From the NCBI RefSeq assembly GCF_016745425.1, contig NZ_JAERVK010000001.1, forward strand, positions 1 through 64,000: a DNA stretch of 64,000 bases, written 5' to 3'. The position numbers and the translations under genes were made by a program. This DNA comes from Candidatus Methylomicrobium oryzae. Its GTDB lineage: Bacteria > Pseudomonadota > Gammaproteobacteria > Methylococcales > Methylomonadaceae. Of this stretch, positions 41,830-51,391 are shown one piece after another (within the stretch, counting starts at the first letter, position 1; each line of letters opens with the position of its first letter). A model generated the notes under the pieces. It worked only from the letters and a program-made list of their open reading frames with translations, searched no databases and was not told the origin of the DNA.

Positions 41830-43166
41830 TATTCGTCGCTCCCGAGTCCAAGCCAGGTCGCTTTCAGCGCGACCGCGCCTTTGACCGCGATATCTTCGGT
41901 GCCGGCCAGATTGCCCCCGACGATCGAAGACTCGCCCTGTTTTCCGATCACGTCGACCGGCGCGACGTTAAAGCCGGTAGCGCTCCGGATGAACAGGTAC
42001 GCATGGCCTTCATGCTGGGCGATCGCAGTGTTCGGCACCCGGTAGGCCGGCTTTTCCGCCGTCCGGATGATCCGGATATTGATGCGCTGGCCCGGACGAA
42101 TTGCAGGCTGTTTGCCTTTGATCACGGCTCTGGCCAGCACCGTTTGATTTTCCGGATTCACGTTTTGGCTGAGCAGACCGATTTTTGCCATGGCGGCGCC
42201 GTCCTGCGATTCGACATTTTCAAGCTCCACGCTGTCGCCGATTTTGACTTCGGCTGCGCGTTCCTGAGGAACGCTGATTTCGAGCCAAAGCTCGCTCAGA
42301 TCGGCGATCCGGTACAGCGGGGCCAGCACATCGACGCGCGAGCCGGCGACGGCCATGCGTTCCATCACGGTGCCGGCGATCGGCGACCGTACCTGCAGTT
42401 GGCCGCTCAGGCGATGGGTGTTTTTCAACTGCTCGATTTCGGCATCGGTCATGCCGGCGATTTCGAGCAATTGCCGGTGCTCGCTGGCTTCAGACATAAA
42501 AGCATGATATTGGCTGGCGGTTTCCTGCCAGCGGCGTTCGGGAATCACCCCTTCCTCGAACAGCTTTTTATCGCGTCGAAAGACCAATGAGCCGAGTTGC
42601 AGCGCACTTTCCGCTTTCAGATATTCGCGCTGCAGCGTCAATAGGTCCGGGCTGTTCAATTCCGCGAGCACCTGGCCTTTCTTGACCGTTTCGCCGATCG
42701 AGGCATGCAGCCGGGTAATCAGGCCGGACTGGGAGGCGCTGACCAGATAGTCCTCGGAAGGCGGCACCACGACTTTGGCGGGCGCAGTCAGCAGCGGGAT
42801 TTGTGTTACCGGTTCCGGTTTGCCGAGCACGATGCCCAGATTTTTTAAATGGTCGGCGGCAATCGCGATGCTGTTGTCGGCCGCCAGCGCCGAAACGGAG
42901 AAAAAGAGGGGGGACGGTGCAAGGCACAAGGCGAAAACCAGCCGACGTAGGATAAATTGCGCGTACCTTTTTTTCGGCCGAACAAAGACCCTGCGGAAAC
43001 GGTACGCAAAGCGTATCCTACAGCTCAAAAGATATTGATAAAGCCGATGGTTCGGAGCGCTCTCTGATGAAGGGCGGCGGGAAAAATGTTCAGGTTCCAG
43101 CTCGCTTGTGCACGCAAAACCCTTATATCTTGTACCGTGCGCCTTGTACTTGATTAGCTTTTTCAT
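41829..43166 (-). CDS. RND efflux periplasmic adaptor (CusB/CzcB-like)
   Basis: The 445-residue frame is coupled to the TolC-like gene by ATGA (43163-43166). The adaptor proper begins with a signal peptide near residue 75 (LVFALCLAPSPLFFSVSALA) and shows PLLTAPAKVVVPPSEDYLVS, HASIGETVKKGQVLAELNSP, LQVRSPIAGTVMERMAVAGS and LWLEISVPQERAAEVKIGDS. It links the inner-membrane pump to the outer-membrane channel. The first 75 residues are basic, unlike any adaptor, and contain a translated palindromic repeat (42947-43021). The original start may have been lost or displaced by that insertion; no good ATG stands directly before the signal peptide. Confidence 0.88.
   Translation of the reverse strand: MKKLIKYKAHGTRYKGFACTSELEPEHFSRRPSSESAPNHRLYQYLLSCRIRFAYRFRRVFVRPKKRYAQFILRRLVFALCLAPSPLFFSVSALAADNSIAIAADHLKNLGIVLGKPEPVTQIPLLTAPAKVVVPPSEDYLVSASQSGLITRLHASIGETVKKGQVLAELNSPDLLTLQREYLKAESALQLGSLVFRRDKKLFEEGVIPERRWQETASQYHAFMSEASEHRQLLEIAGMTDAEIEQLKNTHRLSGQLQVRSPIAGTVMERMAVAGSRVDVLAPLYRIADLSELWLEISVPQERAAEVKIGDSVELENVESQDGAAMAKIGLLSQNVNPENQTVLARAVIKGKQPAIRPGQRINIRIIRTAEKPAYRVPNTAIAQHEGHAYLFIRSATGFNVAPVDVIGKQGESSIVGGNLAGTEDIAVKGAVALKATWLGLGSDE
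42947..43021. repeat. 75-bp inverted-repeat element inside the 5' end of the adaptor gene
   Basis: The imperfect 21-bp arms 42947-42967 and 43001-43021 both read inward from GTAGGATA to a GTACC/GGTAC pair; 33 bases separate them. The element lies in the unusual N-terminal extension of the adaptor frame. Nearby DNA (42914-42935 and 43127-43150) also has repeated CTTGTAC/AAGGC words. Confidence 0.75.
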
Positions 43167-44464
43167 GGCATCACTCCTACCGCCTGATTGTAAAGCGCAA
43201 TATCGCGCTGCAGGATCACCGAGCGTTCCTTCGCATTCAGAATGGCCTGTTGGGTTCTGGCCTTGACTCTCAGCAAATCCATCAGATCGATTTCGCCGGC
43301 CGAAAAGCTGATCTCTATCATCCGCATGTGTGCTTCGGCGACCTGTCGCATTTCCTCGGCGATTTTCAGCTCCGCCTTGTTCACTTCGAGATTGTGTTCG
43401 GCTTCGTGGTGCACCAGCTCCAGGTCTCGATAAAGCTGTTGATAATCGGCCAGCAGACGGGATTCCTCGACCTGCAGCGCGGCAATCTGCGGCTGCAGGT
43501 GCGCACTGCCGCCGAAGGGCACCGAGACGGCGATATTGAAGCTTTCGGTCTTGTTACTGCGCGGATCGTTGTCGCTCGGCCGGTCGCTGTTGATGCCCAG
43601 CATCAGGTCCGGCTGGCCGGAGCCGGTCAGCCTCAACGCTTCGATCTGGGCTTTCTTGCGTTCGATCTGACTGTCCAACGCCGCCAGGGCCGGGTGAATT
43701 TTTTGAATTTCGCCCAGCTCCGCCAGATTCTCGTTGAATTCGGCCGGAATTCGGGATGTCTGGGTGATCGTCGCGTAGCGTTTGCGTGCATGCATGAATT
43801 CCGCTTCGGCTAGGGTTAGGGCCGAACGCTTTTGCAGGAGCTCGGTTTCCGCCAGCAGCAGGTCTGCTTCAGGCAGATCGCCCAGCTCGACCCGGCGCCG
43901 GATTTTGTCGAATAGCTGCCCGTAAGTGTCGACTTCGGCCAGCGCCTGCTGATGGCGGACTTTTTGCAGTTCCATGTCCCAAAGCGCGGTTCGGATCAGG
44001 CCGGCGACGCGCAGATGGACTGCCTTCGATTGCGATTCGGTGTCTGCTTGCGCGCGGTCGGCCAGGCTGCGTTCCGCATCGCGCTGGCCGAGGTTCCACA
44101 AAGGCACCTGCACGACTGCATCGATATAGTGCAGCGTGCCGCTGGTCGCTTCCTGGTACGCCAACCCCGCCCGCGCGGCTCCGGATGTCCAGCTTTTGCT
44201 GCGTTCCAGAATCGCCGCCGCTTCCGCTTCCTGCGCGGCGAGCCAGGCGGAGTCGGGATATTTTTCCAGAGTCAGGTTGATCACTTTGGCCAGATTCAAG
44301 GCGGGATCGACTTCAATCGGATCGAAATGGTCGATAGTCGGTTTAATGTTCCGATGGAATTCCGGCGGCCGGGCGATATCTTCCGCTTGCGCAACAAAAG
44401 ACAATAAAGCCGCGCCCAGGGCTGCGGCAGCGCGGCCGGGCGGATAAAAATTCAAAGCATTCAT
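43163..44464 (-). CDS. TolC-family outer-membrane efflux protein
   Basis: An ATG at 44464 is preferred to an in-frame TTG at 44479. After a weak signal sequence (LGAALLSFVAQA) come the TolC-type repeats with long helices (LTLEKYPDSAWLAAQEAEAA, RRRVELGDLPEADLLLAETE, LAALDSQIERKKAQIEALRL, SFSAGEIDLMDLLRVKARTQ). It forms the outer-membrane channel of the heavy-metal pump. The stop overlaps the adaptor start. The protein is about 433 residues, typical for CzcC/CusC-like channels. Confidence 0.9.
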   Translation of the reverse strand: MNALNFYPPGRAAAALGAALLSFVAQAEDIARPPEFHRNIKPTIDHFDPIEVDPALNLAKVINLTLEKYPDSAWLAAQEAEAAAILERSKSWTSGAARAGLAYQEATSGTLHYIDAVVQVPLWNLGQRDAERSLADRAQADTESQSKAVHLRVAGLIRTALWDMELQKVRHQQALAEVDTYGQLFDKIRRRVELGDLPEADLLLAETELLQKRSALTLAEAEFMHARKRYATITQTSRIPAEFNENLAELGEIQKIHPALAALDSQIERKKAQIEALRLTGSGQPDLMLGINSDRPSDNDPRSNKTESFNIAVSVPFGGSAHLQPQIAALQVEESRLLADYQQLYRDLELVHHEAEHNLEVNKAELKIAEEMRQVAEAHMRMIEISFSAGEIDLMDLLRVKARTQQAILNAKERSVILQRDIALYNQAVGVMP

Positions 44465-44593
44465 AAATTCAGTGCTCAATGCGGCGGCAGCGCCGCTCCG
44501 GATGAGGCAGGCTGTGACGTGCGGCCGCGCGCATGCGCGGCGAGCGCCTAAGCCTGGCGATTTAAACTTCCGATTAAGGAATGGAACAGGCCG

Positions 44594-45001
44594 TTATGCG
44601 GCCGGGGGAGGGGCGCGCGGAGCGGGCGAAGGCGAACGATGCCGCGAAGTGGGCAGGGGAGGCTGAGGAAATTCCGCTATGGATACTGGAGAGGTATCGG
44701 GGCAGAAAAACCGGGGCAGAAGCGCCAGGCCGGCGCCGTCGGAAAGATGCTTGCCGGAGGAGCTTGGTTGTTTTTCACGGAAACCGTCATCGACCGCAAC
44801 GATACAGTCTGCGGCGGCCGCATAGTTTGATTCGGGCTGATCGGCGACCACCCCGCCGGCGGGCGCGCCGTAAGCTTCGAGCCCCGGAACGTGCAGGCCG
44901 AAATGCGAGTCCGGCTGGCCGGTATGCGCGTGCAGCAGCGGGGCAAAAAATTGCAGAATGACCAGCAAAAGCGGCAAAAATGAACGGCTCGATAACAACA
45001 T
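44594..45001 (-). CDS. Small exported protein at the head of the metal-efflux operon
   Basis: The 135-residue protein has a signal peptide (SRSFLPLLLVILQFFAPLLH) and a short mature part starting HAHTGQPDSHFGLHVPGLEA. A proline-rich C-terminal tail follows (EFPQPPLPTSRH...APRAPPPAA). Proteins of this size and style precede CzcCBA/CusCBA operons in several proteobacteria; their role is unknown. His, Asp and Cys residues could bind metal, which is inference. The ribosome-binding site is weak. It lies about 130 bases before the TolC-like gene. Confidence 0.6.
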   Translation of the reverse strand: MLLSSRSFLPLLLVILQFFAPLLHAHTGQPDSHFGLHVPGLEAYGAPAGGVVADQPESNYAAAADCIVAVDDGFREKQPSSSGKHLSDGAGLALLPRFFCPDTSPVSIAEFPQPPLPTSRHRSPSPAPRAPPPAA

Positions 45002-45292
45002 GGAGGCGACGATGGAATCCGTTCCTCCATTATACCCTTTAAACCGAATTCAAATTCGAAATTTAAGCGGCTGCAGGTCGGCTTTGAGCAAATGGAACCG
45101 GCGTCACCGAAGCGGGCGGGATCCCCCCTTCGAATCCGGTAAGGCAGCGTTTCTCGATTATTTGCACGCGCTTGGGCAACGGCTTTTTAACTTGCCGAGG
45201 GCATTCGTTGTCGAGGCTCCCCCCGTAACAGGATACGCCGGCCCCTGACGCAAGGGTATCCGTCAAGGGACGGATTTCCGATTCGCGTTCCG

Positions 45293-45841
45293 CTAGTAAC
45301 GGGGATAATAGCCGTAGTATCCGCCCCAGAAATAAGGATACCCGTAATAGCCGGGATAGGGATAGAAACCGCCGGGGCCGAAGCCGCTGTTGTAATAATA
45401 AGGCACGCGTTCGTATTGGGGCCATAAATGGAGCGTAGTGGCTTGGAGTGCCGGCAGCCTAAGGGTTTTTTTTCCAACCATCAGTTCTTCGTCGCCTTTC
45501 AGCACCCCGGCCGCAGTAACCTCTTTATCCTTCGCATAGATCGCCGGATCGAGAAACGTATTGCTGTAGATGTAAAAGCGTCCTTGCGGCGGTTTGTCTC
45601 GGACCGGACGCCCGTAGCTGTTCAGCGGATAGGAAATGACCTGGAGTCGGCTAAACGATTGCTCGTTCAGCACGTCAATGATCACCCCTCCCCAGCGCAC
45701 CGGGTATTTTCGGTAGCGGACAATATCGCTGATTGCCTGAGAGTACGAAATATCGACCGCGGGCGGGTTTTCAATGGCCGGCGGCAAGGTGGAGCAGGCG
45801 GTTAACGACAAGTAGCAAATGAGTAATGACAAATACTTCAT
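45293..45841 (-). CDS. Slp-family outer-membrane lipoprotein
   Basis: GGAGG precedes the ATG at 45841. The 182-residue protein has a lipoprotein signal with lipobox LTAC (LSLLICYLSLTACSTLPPAI). The Slp pattern follows: RYRKYPVRWGGVIIDVLNEQ, SRLQVISYPLNSYGRPV, GRFYIYSNTFLDPAIYAKDK, EVTAAGVLKGDEE. The C terminus is a glycine/tyrosine/proline-rich tail (GGFYPYPGYYGYPYFWGGYY). Slp proteins are starvation- or stress-induced outer-membrane lipoproteins; the function is unclear. It diverges from lon with a 209-base spacer. Confidence 0.9.
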   Translation of the reverse strand: MKYLSLLICYLSLTACSTLPPAIENPPAVDISYSQAISDIVRYRKYPVRWGGVIIDVLNEQSFSRLQVISYPLNSYGRPVRDKPPQGRFYIYSNTFLDPAIYAKDKEVTAAGVLKGDEELMVGKKTLRLPALQATTLHLWPQYERVPYYYNSGFGPGGFYPYPGYYGYPYFWGGYYGYYPRY

Positions 45842-46050
45842 CGGAAGGCCTCCATAACCGGTTTGAAAAGGATATTTTCGCAGTTTAAAAAATTTTTGAT
45901 CGGATATTCGCGGAGTTGTATGGTAAATTGTCAAAAAAAGAACACAAATTAAGACTTTCAACGGGGGGAATAATTTTCTTGAATGGTTGTTATTTTTCAA
46001 GGCGTCCCCATAATTTTTACTCCTAGAGAATAGTGCTGAAGGTTCCTGAA

Positions 46051-48483
46051 ATGGACACGCAAAAAGATTTAGACATACAACAACCCCGATTGCTGCTGCC
46101 GGTATTGCCGCTCCGCGATGTGGTGGTTTATCCGCACATGGTGATTCCGTTATTCGTCGGCCGGGAGCGGTCAATCGATGCGCTGGACGCGGCGATGAAG
46201 GAAAACAAGCAGATTCTGCTGGTTGCCCAGCGCGAAGCGGAAGTCGACGAGCCCGATTTCGACGACCTTTACCGGGTCGGCACGCTGGCCAATATTCTGC
46301 AGTTGCTGAAACTGCCCGACGGCACGGTCAAAGTCCTGGTCGAAGGCAGCGAGCGCAGCCAGGTTTTAAAATATAAGGAAACCGGCAGTTATTTTTCGGC
46401 CTCCGTTGCAGCGATCGAGGAACAACTTACCCTGCCCGAACAGGAGCAGGAAGTTTTGCAGCGTACCGCGATCAGTTCGTTTGACCAGTACGTCAAATTG
46501 AACAACAAGATACCACCTGAAGTGCTGAATGCGCTGGCCGGTATCGACGACTTGAGCCGCTTGGCCGATACGATCGCCGCGCACATGGCGTTGAAGGTCA
46601 ACGAGAAGCAGGCGATTCTCGAAACGGTGGAGGTCGGCAAGCGCCTGGAAAGTTTGATGACTTATATGGAAAGCGAAGTCGATCTGCTCGAAATGGAAAA
46701 ACGCATCCGTGTGCGCGTAAAGCAGCAGATGGAAAAGAACCAGCGCGAATATTACCTGAACGAGCAGATGAAGGCGATTCAGAAGGAGCTGGGTGAAATC
46801 GAAAATGCGCCGAACGAAGTCGAGGACCTCGAGCGCAAGATCGAAGAAGCCGGCATGCCCAAGGAAGCCAAAGCCAAGGCGCTGGCGGAATTGAACAAAC
46901 TGAAGCTGATGTCGCCGATGTCGGCCGAAGCGACCGTGGTCAGGAATTACATCGACTGGATGGTCAGCGTGCCGTGGAAGCAAAAGACCAAAGTCCGCAA
47001 CGACCTGAAAATCGCCGAACAGGTACTGGAAGAAGATCATTTCGGGCTGGAGAAGGTTAAGGAACGGATTCTCGAATACCTGGCCGTGCAACAGCGAGTC
47101 AAGCAGCTGAAAGGGCCGATCCTGTGCCTGGTAGGCCCTCCGGGCGTCGGCAAGACCTCGCTCGGCGAGTCGATCGCACGCGCGACCAACCGCAAGTATG
47201 TGCGGATGGCGCTGGGCGGCGTGCGCGACGAAGCCGAAATCCGCGGACATCGACGTACTTATATCGGTTCGATGCCGGGCAAGATTCTGCAGAATCTTGC
47301 CAAGGTGAAGGTGCGCAATCCGATGTTCCTGCTCGACGAAATCGACAAGATGGCGGCCGATTTTCGCGGCGACCCGGCCTCGGCCTTGCTGGAGGTGCTG
47401 GACCCCGAGCAGAACCATGCGTTTTCGGACCACTATCTGGAGGTCGATTTCGACCTGTCCGATGTGATGTTCGTCGCGACTGCGAATACGATGAACATTC
47501 CGCCGGCGCTGCTGGACCGGATGGAAGTGATTCGCCTGGCGGGCTATACCGAGGACGAAAAAATCAATATTGCGATGCGTTACCTGATTCCGAAACAGAT
47601 CAGGAACAACGGTCTCAAAGTGCACGAGATCGAGATCAGCGAGGCCGCTGTGCGCGACATGATCCGTTATTACACCCGCGAAGCGGGTGTGCGGGGCCTG
47701 GAGCGCGATATTTCGAAGGTTTGCCGGAAAGTGGTCAAGTCGCTGCTGCTGGAGCCGGGCGAGCGCAAGGTGGAGGTCACGCCGGAAAATCTGGACAGCT
47801 TCCTGGGCGTTCGGCGTTTCGATTTCGGCCTGGCCGAAGAGCAGGATCAGATCGGCCAGGTTACCGGCCTGGCCTGGACCGAAGTCGGCGGCGAACTGCT
47901 GACGATCGAAACGGCGGTGATTCCGGGCAAGGGCAAACATTCTTCGACCGGTAAGCTCGGCGAAGTGATGAAGGAGTCGATCGAAGCGGCGATGACGGTG
48001 GTCAGAAGTCGCGCGAAGGCTTTCGGCATCGGCAACGACGTGTTCCAGAAAAACGACATCCATATCCACGTCCCGGAAGGTGCGACGCCGAAAGACGGCC
48101 CGAGCGCGGGCATCGGCATGTGCACGGCGATCATTTCCGCGCTGACCAAAATTCCGGTCCGCGCAAACGTGGCGATGACCGGCGAAATCACCCTGCGCGG
48201 CGAAGTGCTGCCGATCGGCGGCCTGAAGGAAAAACTGCTGGCTGCCCACCGCGGGGGCATCACTACCGTGCTGATTCCGGTCGATAATGCGAAAGATTTG
48301 GCCGATATTCCGGAAAATATCAAGCAAAATCTGGATATTAAGCCGGTGCACTGGATCGATGAAGTGCTGGCGGTTGCCTTGCAGTATCTGCCGACGCCTG
48401 CGGCGAGCGGCGAAGCCGAGGAAAAAAGTAAGGCCGAACTGGATTCCGTGAAAGTAAAAAACCAGGGCGTAACCGCGCATTAA
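46051..48483 (+). CDS. lon: ATP-dependent protease Lon
   Basis: The 810-residue protein has the LAN substrate-recognition domain ([20 protein letters not shown]) and a coiled coil ([20 protein letters not shown]). The AAA+ module has Walker [18 protein letters not shown] and [20 protein letters not shown]. The C-terminal peptidase has catalytic Ser685 in [12 protein letters not shown] and the lysine-bearing [14 protein letters not shown]. It degrades misfolded and regulatory proteins. ATG 46051 follows AAGG; a GTG at 46033 is less likely. Upstream, CTTGAA (45978-45983) and CCCCAT (46006-46011) recall a heat-shock promoter, but the spacer is too long. lon-hupB-ppiD is the conserved order. Confidence 0.97.
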   Translation: MDTQKDLDIQQPRLLLPVLPLRDVVVYPHMVIPLFVGRERSIDALDAAMKENKQILLVAQREAEVDEPDFDDLYRVGTLANILQLLKLPDGTVKVLVEGSERSQVLKYKETGSYFSASVAAIEEQLTLPEQEQEVLQRTAISSFDQYVKLNNKIPPEVLNALAGIDDLSRLADTIAAHMALKVNEKQAILETVEVGKRLESLMTYMESEVDLLEMEKRIRVRVKQQMEKNQREYYLNEQMKAIQKELGEIENAPNEVEDLERKIEEAGMPKEAKAKALAELNKLKLMSPMSAEATVVRNYIDWMVSVPWKQKTKVRNDLKIAEQVLEEDHFGLEKVKERILEYLAVQQRVKQLKGPILCLVGPPGVGKTSLGESIARATNRKYVRMALGGVRDEAEIRGHRRTYIGSMPGKILQNLAKVKVRNPMFLLDEIDKMAADFRGDPASALLEVLDPEQNHAFSDHYLEVDFDLSDVMFVATANTMNIPPALLDRMEVIRLAGYTEDEKINIAMRYLIPKQIRNNGLKVHEIEISEAAVRDMIRYYTREAGVRGLERDISKVCRKVVKSLLLEPGERKVEVTPENLDSFLGVRRFDFGLAEEQDQIGQVTGLAWTEVGGELLTIETAVIPGKGKHSSTGKLGEVMKESIEAAMTVVRSRAKAFGIGNDVFQKNDIHIHVPEGATPKDGPSAGIGMCTAIISALTKIPVRANVAMTGEITLRGEVLPIGGLKEKLLAAHRGGITTVLIPVDNAKDLADIPENIKQNLDIKPVHWIDEVLAVALQYLPTPAASGEAEEKSKAELDSVKVKNQGVTAH

Positions 48484-48485
48484 GC

Positions 48486-48506
48486 TTCGCCGCTTTTTGC
48501 GGCGAA
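48486..48506. repeat. Hairpin directly after lon
   Basis: TTCGCCGC (48486-48493) and GCGGCGAA (48499-48506) form a perfect 8-bp stem across a T5 loop, 3 bases after the lon stop. There is no T-run after it, so it is more likely an mRNA 3'-end stabiliser than an intrinsic terminator. Confidence 0.6.
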
Positions 48507-48541
48507 AGCGCGGAAATGCAGTTATTTCAAGCGTTCCGAGC

Positions 48542-48571
48542 TTGACAGTAAGGAATCGCGCTTGATATAAC
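48542..48571 (+). promoter_or_regulatory. hupB promoter
   Basis: TTGACA (48542-48547) and TATAAC (48566-48571) are 18 bases apart, about 100 bases before the hupB start. hupB can therefore be expressed independently of lon. Confidence 0.7.
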
Positions 48572-48672
48572 TGTGGTTTCTTGTGTGGTTTTCGCGCCCA
48601 TAAGGATTGAACCGGGTTTTACTGAACGAGCATCAACGAACATAAAATAGAATTTCCTAAGGGGGAACAATA

Positions 48673-48942
48673 ATGAATAAATCGGAATTAATCGACGCAA
48701 TCGCACAGTCTTCCGGCTTGACCAAGGCTGACGCCGGTCGCGCTCTGGACGGCTTCACCAAAGCTGTGGAAGAAGCGCTGAAAGCCGGCGATTCGGTCAC
48801 TCTGGTCGGTTTCGGCACATTTTCCGTGAAGGAAAGACCCGAGCGCAAAGGCCGTAATCCGCAGACCGGAGAAGAAATTACGATCAAGGCTGCAAAAATT
48901 CCTTCATTTAAAGTTGGCAAATCTTTAAAAGATGCTGTATAA
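48673..48942 (+). CDS. hupB: DNA-binding protein HU-beta
   Basis: The 89-residue protein is a complete [42 protein letters not shown], then the DNA-binding arm [20 protein letters not shown] and the tail [11 protein letters not shown] bends and compacts DNA. GGGGGAA precedes the ATG. It lies between lon and the tRNA-Val/tRNA-Asp pair. Its mRNA probably continues into the tRNAs, because tRNA-Val starts 16 bases downstream. Confidence 0.98.
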   Translation: MNKSELIDAIAQSSGLTKADAGRALDGFTKAVEEALKAGDSVTLVGFGTFSVKERPERKGRNPQTGEEITIKAAKIPSFKVGKSLKDAV

Positions 48943-48958
48943 TGGCAATCTTTAAGTC

Positions 48959-49034
48959 GGGTGCTTAGCTCAGCTGGGAGAGCATCGCCCTTACAAGGCG
49001 AGGGTCGGGGGTTCGAACCCCTCAGCACCCACCA
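48959..49034 (+). tRNA. tRNA-Val (anticodon TAC)
   Basis: The 76-nucleotide sequence has acceptor GGGTGCT/AGCACCC, anticodon loop CTTACAA (anticodon TAC, reading GUA/GUG), T-loop GTTCGAACC and encoded CCA. It starts 16 bases after the hupB stop. Confidence 0.96.
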
Positions 49035-49040
49035 GACTTT

Positions 49041-49117
49041 GGAGCGGTAGTTCAGTTGGTCAGAATACCGGCCTGTCACGCCGGGGGTCGCGGGTTCGAG
49101 CCCCGTCCGCTCCGCCA
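49041..49117 (+). tRNA. tRNA-Asp (anticodon GTC)
   Basis: The 77-nucleotide sequence has acceptor GGAGCGG/CCGCTCC, anticodon loop CTGTCAC (anticodon GTC), T-loop GTTCGAGCC and encoded CCA. It lies 6 bases after tRNA-Val, so the two are one transcript. Confidence 0.96.
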
Positions 49118-49124
49118 AAACAAG

Positions 49125-49160
49125 AAAGCCCCGTACCTCTCGGTCCGGGGCTTTTTTTTT
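49125..49160 (+). terminator. Terminator after the hupB-tRNA-Val-tRNA-Asp unit
   Basis: AAAGCCCCG (49125-49133) pairs with CGGGGCTTT (from 49146), followed by a run of nine T residues to 49160. Confidence 0.92.
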
Positions 49161-49349
49161 AATCGGGGTTTTGCCGCACTGCGATAAAGTCAAGGTCCTC
49201 CGCTTTTCCGCGAGAGAAGCGGCAAAGGCGAAATAAATACAGGGACGCTTTATTGATCCTCCTCTTTCCAGAGGAGGGAAATTATAGTCATTGACTTGAC
49301 GGCAATGGGGTTTTGCCTTCAATCGAGGGTTTCTTTAAGGTAAAAGCAT

Positions 49350-51236
49350 ATGCTGACGACAATCAGAGAAAAGACGCAAGGCGCGTTCGCATGGGTCATC
49401 TTGCTGGCGATCGGTATCCCGTTTGCGTTATGGGGCATCCAAAACTATATCGATGCCGGGAAAGTTGCCCCGGTGGCTTCGGTAGGCGACAAAGATTTTT
49501 ATCAGAATGACGTAAATCGTGCTTATGAGCAGTATGCGCAGCAGTTTCGGGGCCTGGGCGTCGACGAACAGACGCTGAAGGCGCAGGCGCTCGACAAGCT
49601 GATTAAAGACGAGGTCCTGTTGCAGTATGCGCATGCGAAAGGTTTGGTCGCGACCGATCAGGAAGCGCGCGATTTCATCAAGAATCTCGACTACTTCAAG
49701 GTCGACGGCAAATTTAACGAACAGCGCTACAAATCGCTCTTGAGCGCGCAACGGATGACTTCGAACGAATTCGTGGCGAGAATCAAGAATGCGCTGATTA
49801 TGCAGCAACTGCAGGAAAGCATTTCCGATACCGGTTTTGCGACGCCTTACGATGTCGAGAGTTTTTTCAAGATTCAGAATCAGCAGCGCGATTTCAACTA
49901 TGTCACCGTGGCGTTGCCGAAGCTGACCGAACAGCCTTCCAACGAAGAAATCAACGCCTATTACCAGCAGCATCAGGATCAGTTTAAAACGTCCGAGCAG
50001 ATCTCGGTTGCCTACGTGGAATTGTCGCTGGATGCGATCGCGCAGAAGGTTGAAGTAACCGAGGATAAGCTGAAAGCGTACTACGCCGAGCAAAAAGATC
50101 AGTACAGTACGCCGGAACGACGCAAGATCAGCCATATTCTGTTCGCGGTCACTAAGGATACCGACGAAAAAGCTGCGCTTGCCAAGGCGCAGAAAGCGAA
50201 AGCGGAACTGGCGAACAAAGACTTCGCGAAGCTGGCCGCCGAAGTATCCGACGATAAGCTGACCGCGAAGAGCGGCGGCGATTTGGGCCTGTTTAATGCC
50301 GGGTCGATGGAAAAGTCGTTCGAAGAGGCCGTCGGCAAGCTCAAGCTGGGCGAAGTGTCCGAACCGGTTAAATCGTCGTTCGGCTATCATCTGATCAAAG
50401 TGACCGAACTGGTGCCGGGTGAAACGAAACCGTTCGACAGCGTGAAGGCCGAGGTGGAGAAGGCTTACCGGAAAGCGCAGGCCGAATCGGTGTTTTACGA
50501 TTCGGGTGAAAAACTGGCCGAGATGAGTTACGAAAATCCCGATAATCTGGATGCGGTCGCCCAGGCGCTGGGGTTGACGGTGAATAAAACCGACTTCTTT
50601 ACCAAGGCAGCCGGCGTCGGCATTGCCGCGAATCCGAAAATCCGCGAAGCGGCGTTTTCCGATGAAGTGCTGCAAGGCAACAATAGCGCGCCGGTCGAAG
50701 TCAGTTCCGAGCATGTAGTCGTGCTTCGCAAGCTCGATCATAAACCGGCCGCGATTCAGGCGCTGGACAGCGTAAAAGCCGGCATCGTCGCGCAACTGCA
50801 GGCCGAGAAGGCCAAAAAGCAGGCGCTTGAAAAAGCGCAAAAACTGAAGGAAGCATTGCGTTCCGGCGAGACGCTGGCGAATCTGGCGGCGAACGAAAAG
50901 CTCGATGTGAAAACGCTGACCGGCTATACGCGCAGCAAGACCGAGATACCCGACGCGCTCAGCGAGGCGGTATTTAAAGCGGCGAAGCCTCAGGCAGGCA
51001 AGCCGACGATTCTGATTGCCGAATTGCCGGGCGGCTCACAGGCCGTTGCCAGTCTCACTAAAGTGACGCCGGGCGTGATGAGCGAGGACGACAAGAAGAA
51101 GATGGATCTGGCGACCAAGAATATCGCTAAGGCTTTCGGACAGGCCGATTTCAATGCGATGCTGGCAACGCTCGAAACCGATGCGGACATCGAGGTCACC
51201 CAGCCGGAGGTTGGCGAGGCTAAAACGCAAGAGTAA
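49350..51236 (+). CDS. ppiD: Periplasmic folding chaperone PpiD (SurA/parvulin family)
   Basis: The 628-residue protein has one N-terminal membrane anchor (FAWVILLAIGIPFALWGIQN), a SurA-N-like chaperone domain (LDKLIKDEVLLQYAHAKGLV) and a parvulin domain. The parvulin segment includes RRKISHILFAVTKDTDEKAA, DLGLFNAGSMEKSFEEAVGK and SFGYHLIKVTELVPG, followed by a further chaperone region. It assists folding of exported proteins at the inner membrane. AAGG precedes the ATG. The 49161-49349 spacer contains a CCTCCTCT/AGAGGAGG hairpin (49258-49277). Conserved neighbourhood after lon-hupB. Confidence 0.95.
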   Translation: MLTTIREKTQGAFAWVILLAIGIPFALWGIQNYIDAGKVAPVASVGDKDFYQNDVNRAYEQYAQQFRGLGVDEQTLKAQALDKLIKDEVLLQYAHAKGLVATDQEARDFIKNLDYFKVDGKFNEQRYKSLLSAQRMTSNEFVARIKNALIMQQLQESISDTGFATPYDVESFFKIQNQQRDFNYVTVALPKLTEQPSNEEINAYYQQHQDQFKTSEQISVAYVELSLDAIAQKVEVTEDKLKAYYAEQKDQYSTPERRKISHILFAVTKDTDEKAALAKAQKAKAELANKDFAKLAAEVSDDKLTAKSGGDLGLFNAGSMEKSFEEAVGKLKLGEVSEPVKSSFGYHLIKVTELVPGETKPFDSVKAEVEKAYRKAQAESVFYDSGEKLAEMSYENPDNLDAVAQALGLTVNKTDFFTKAAGVGIAANPKIREAAFSDEVLQGNNSAPVEVSSEHVVVLRKLDHKPAAIQALDSVKAGIVAQLQAEKAKKQALEKAQKLKEALRSGETLANLAANEKLDVKTLTGYTRSKTEIPDALSEAVFKAAKPQAGKPTILIAELPGGSQAVASLTKVTPGVMSEDDKKKMDLATKNIAKAFGQADFNAMLATLETDADIEVTQPEVGEAKTQE

Positions 51237-51246
51237 CAAGAATGAA

Positions 51247-51274
51247 AACAGGGAGCCTCGGCTCCCTGTTTTTT
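51247..51274 (+). terminator. Terminator after ppiD
   Basis: AACAGGGAGC (51247-51256) and GCTCCCTGTT (51261-51270) form a perfect 10-bp stem with a CTCG loop, followed by TTTT. Confidence 0.93.
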
Positions 51275-51391
51275 ACGCCTTAAAAATACGGGTAAGAATC
51301 TCCGCCTTATCCGAGGCCTTTGCCGGATTTCTTAACAGCCGGAAAATTTCGCTCGGAAAGCGATTTTCGGCAGTCTTTCGGCTATCCGAAA

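Noticed and set aside
45978-46011. Sigma-32 heat-shock promoter for lon
   Set aside because: CTTGAA and CCCCAT boxes are present, but the gap between them is about 22 bases, well above the usual 13-15, so it was not listed as a feature.
46366-48480. A 704-residue open frame on the minus strand opposite lon
   Set aside because: It lies entirely within lon, has histidine/arginine/phenylalanine-rich composition typical of antisense frames in GC-rich genes, and has no ribosome-binding site or recognisable domain.
49428-50840. A 470-residue minus-strand open frame opposite ppiD
   Set aside because: It is fully covered by the well-supported ppiD frame and has the arginine/leucine/phenylalanine-rich look of an antisense artefact.
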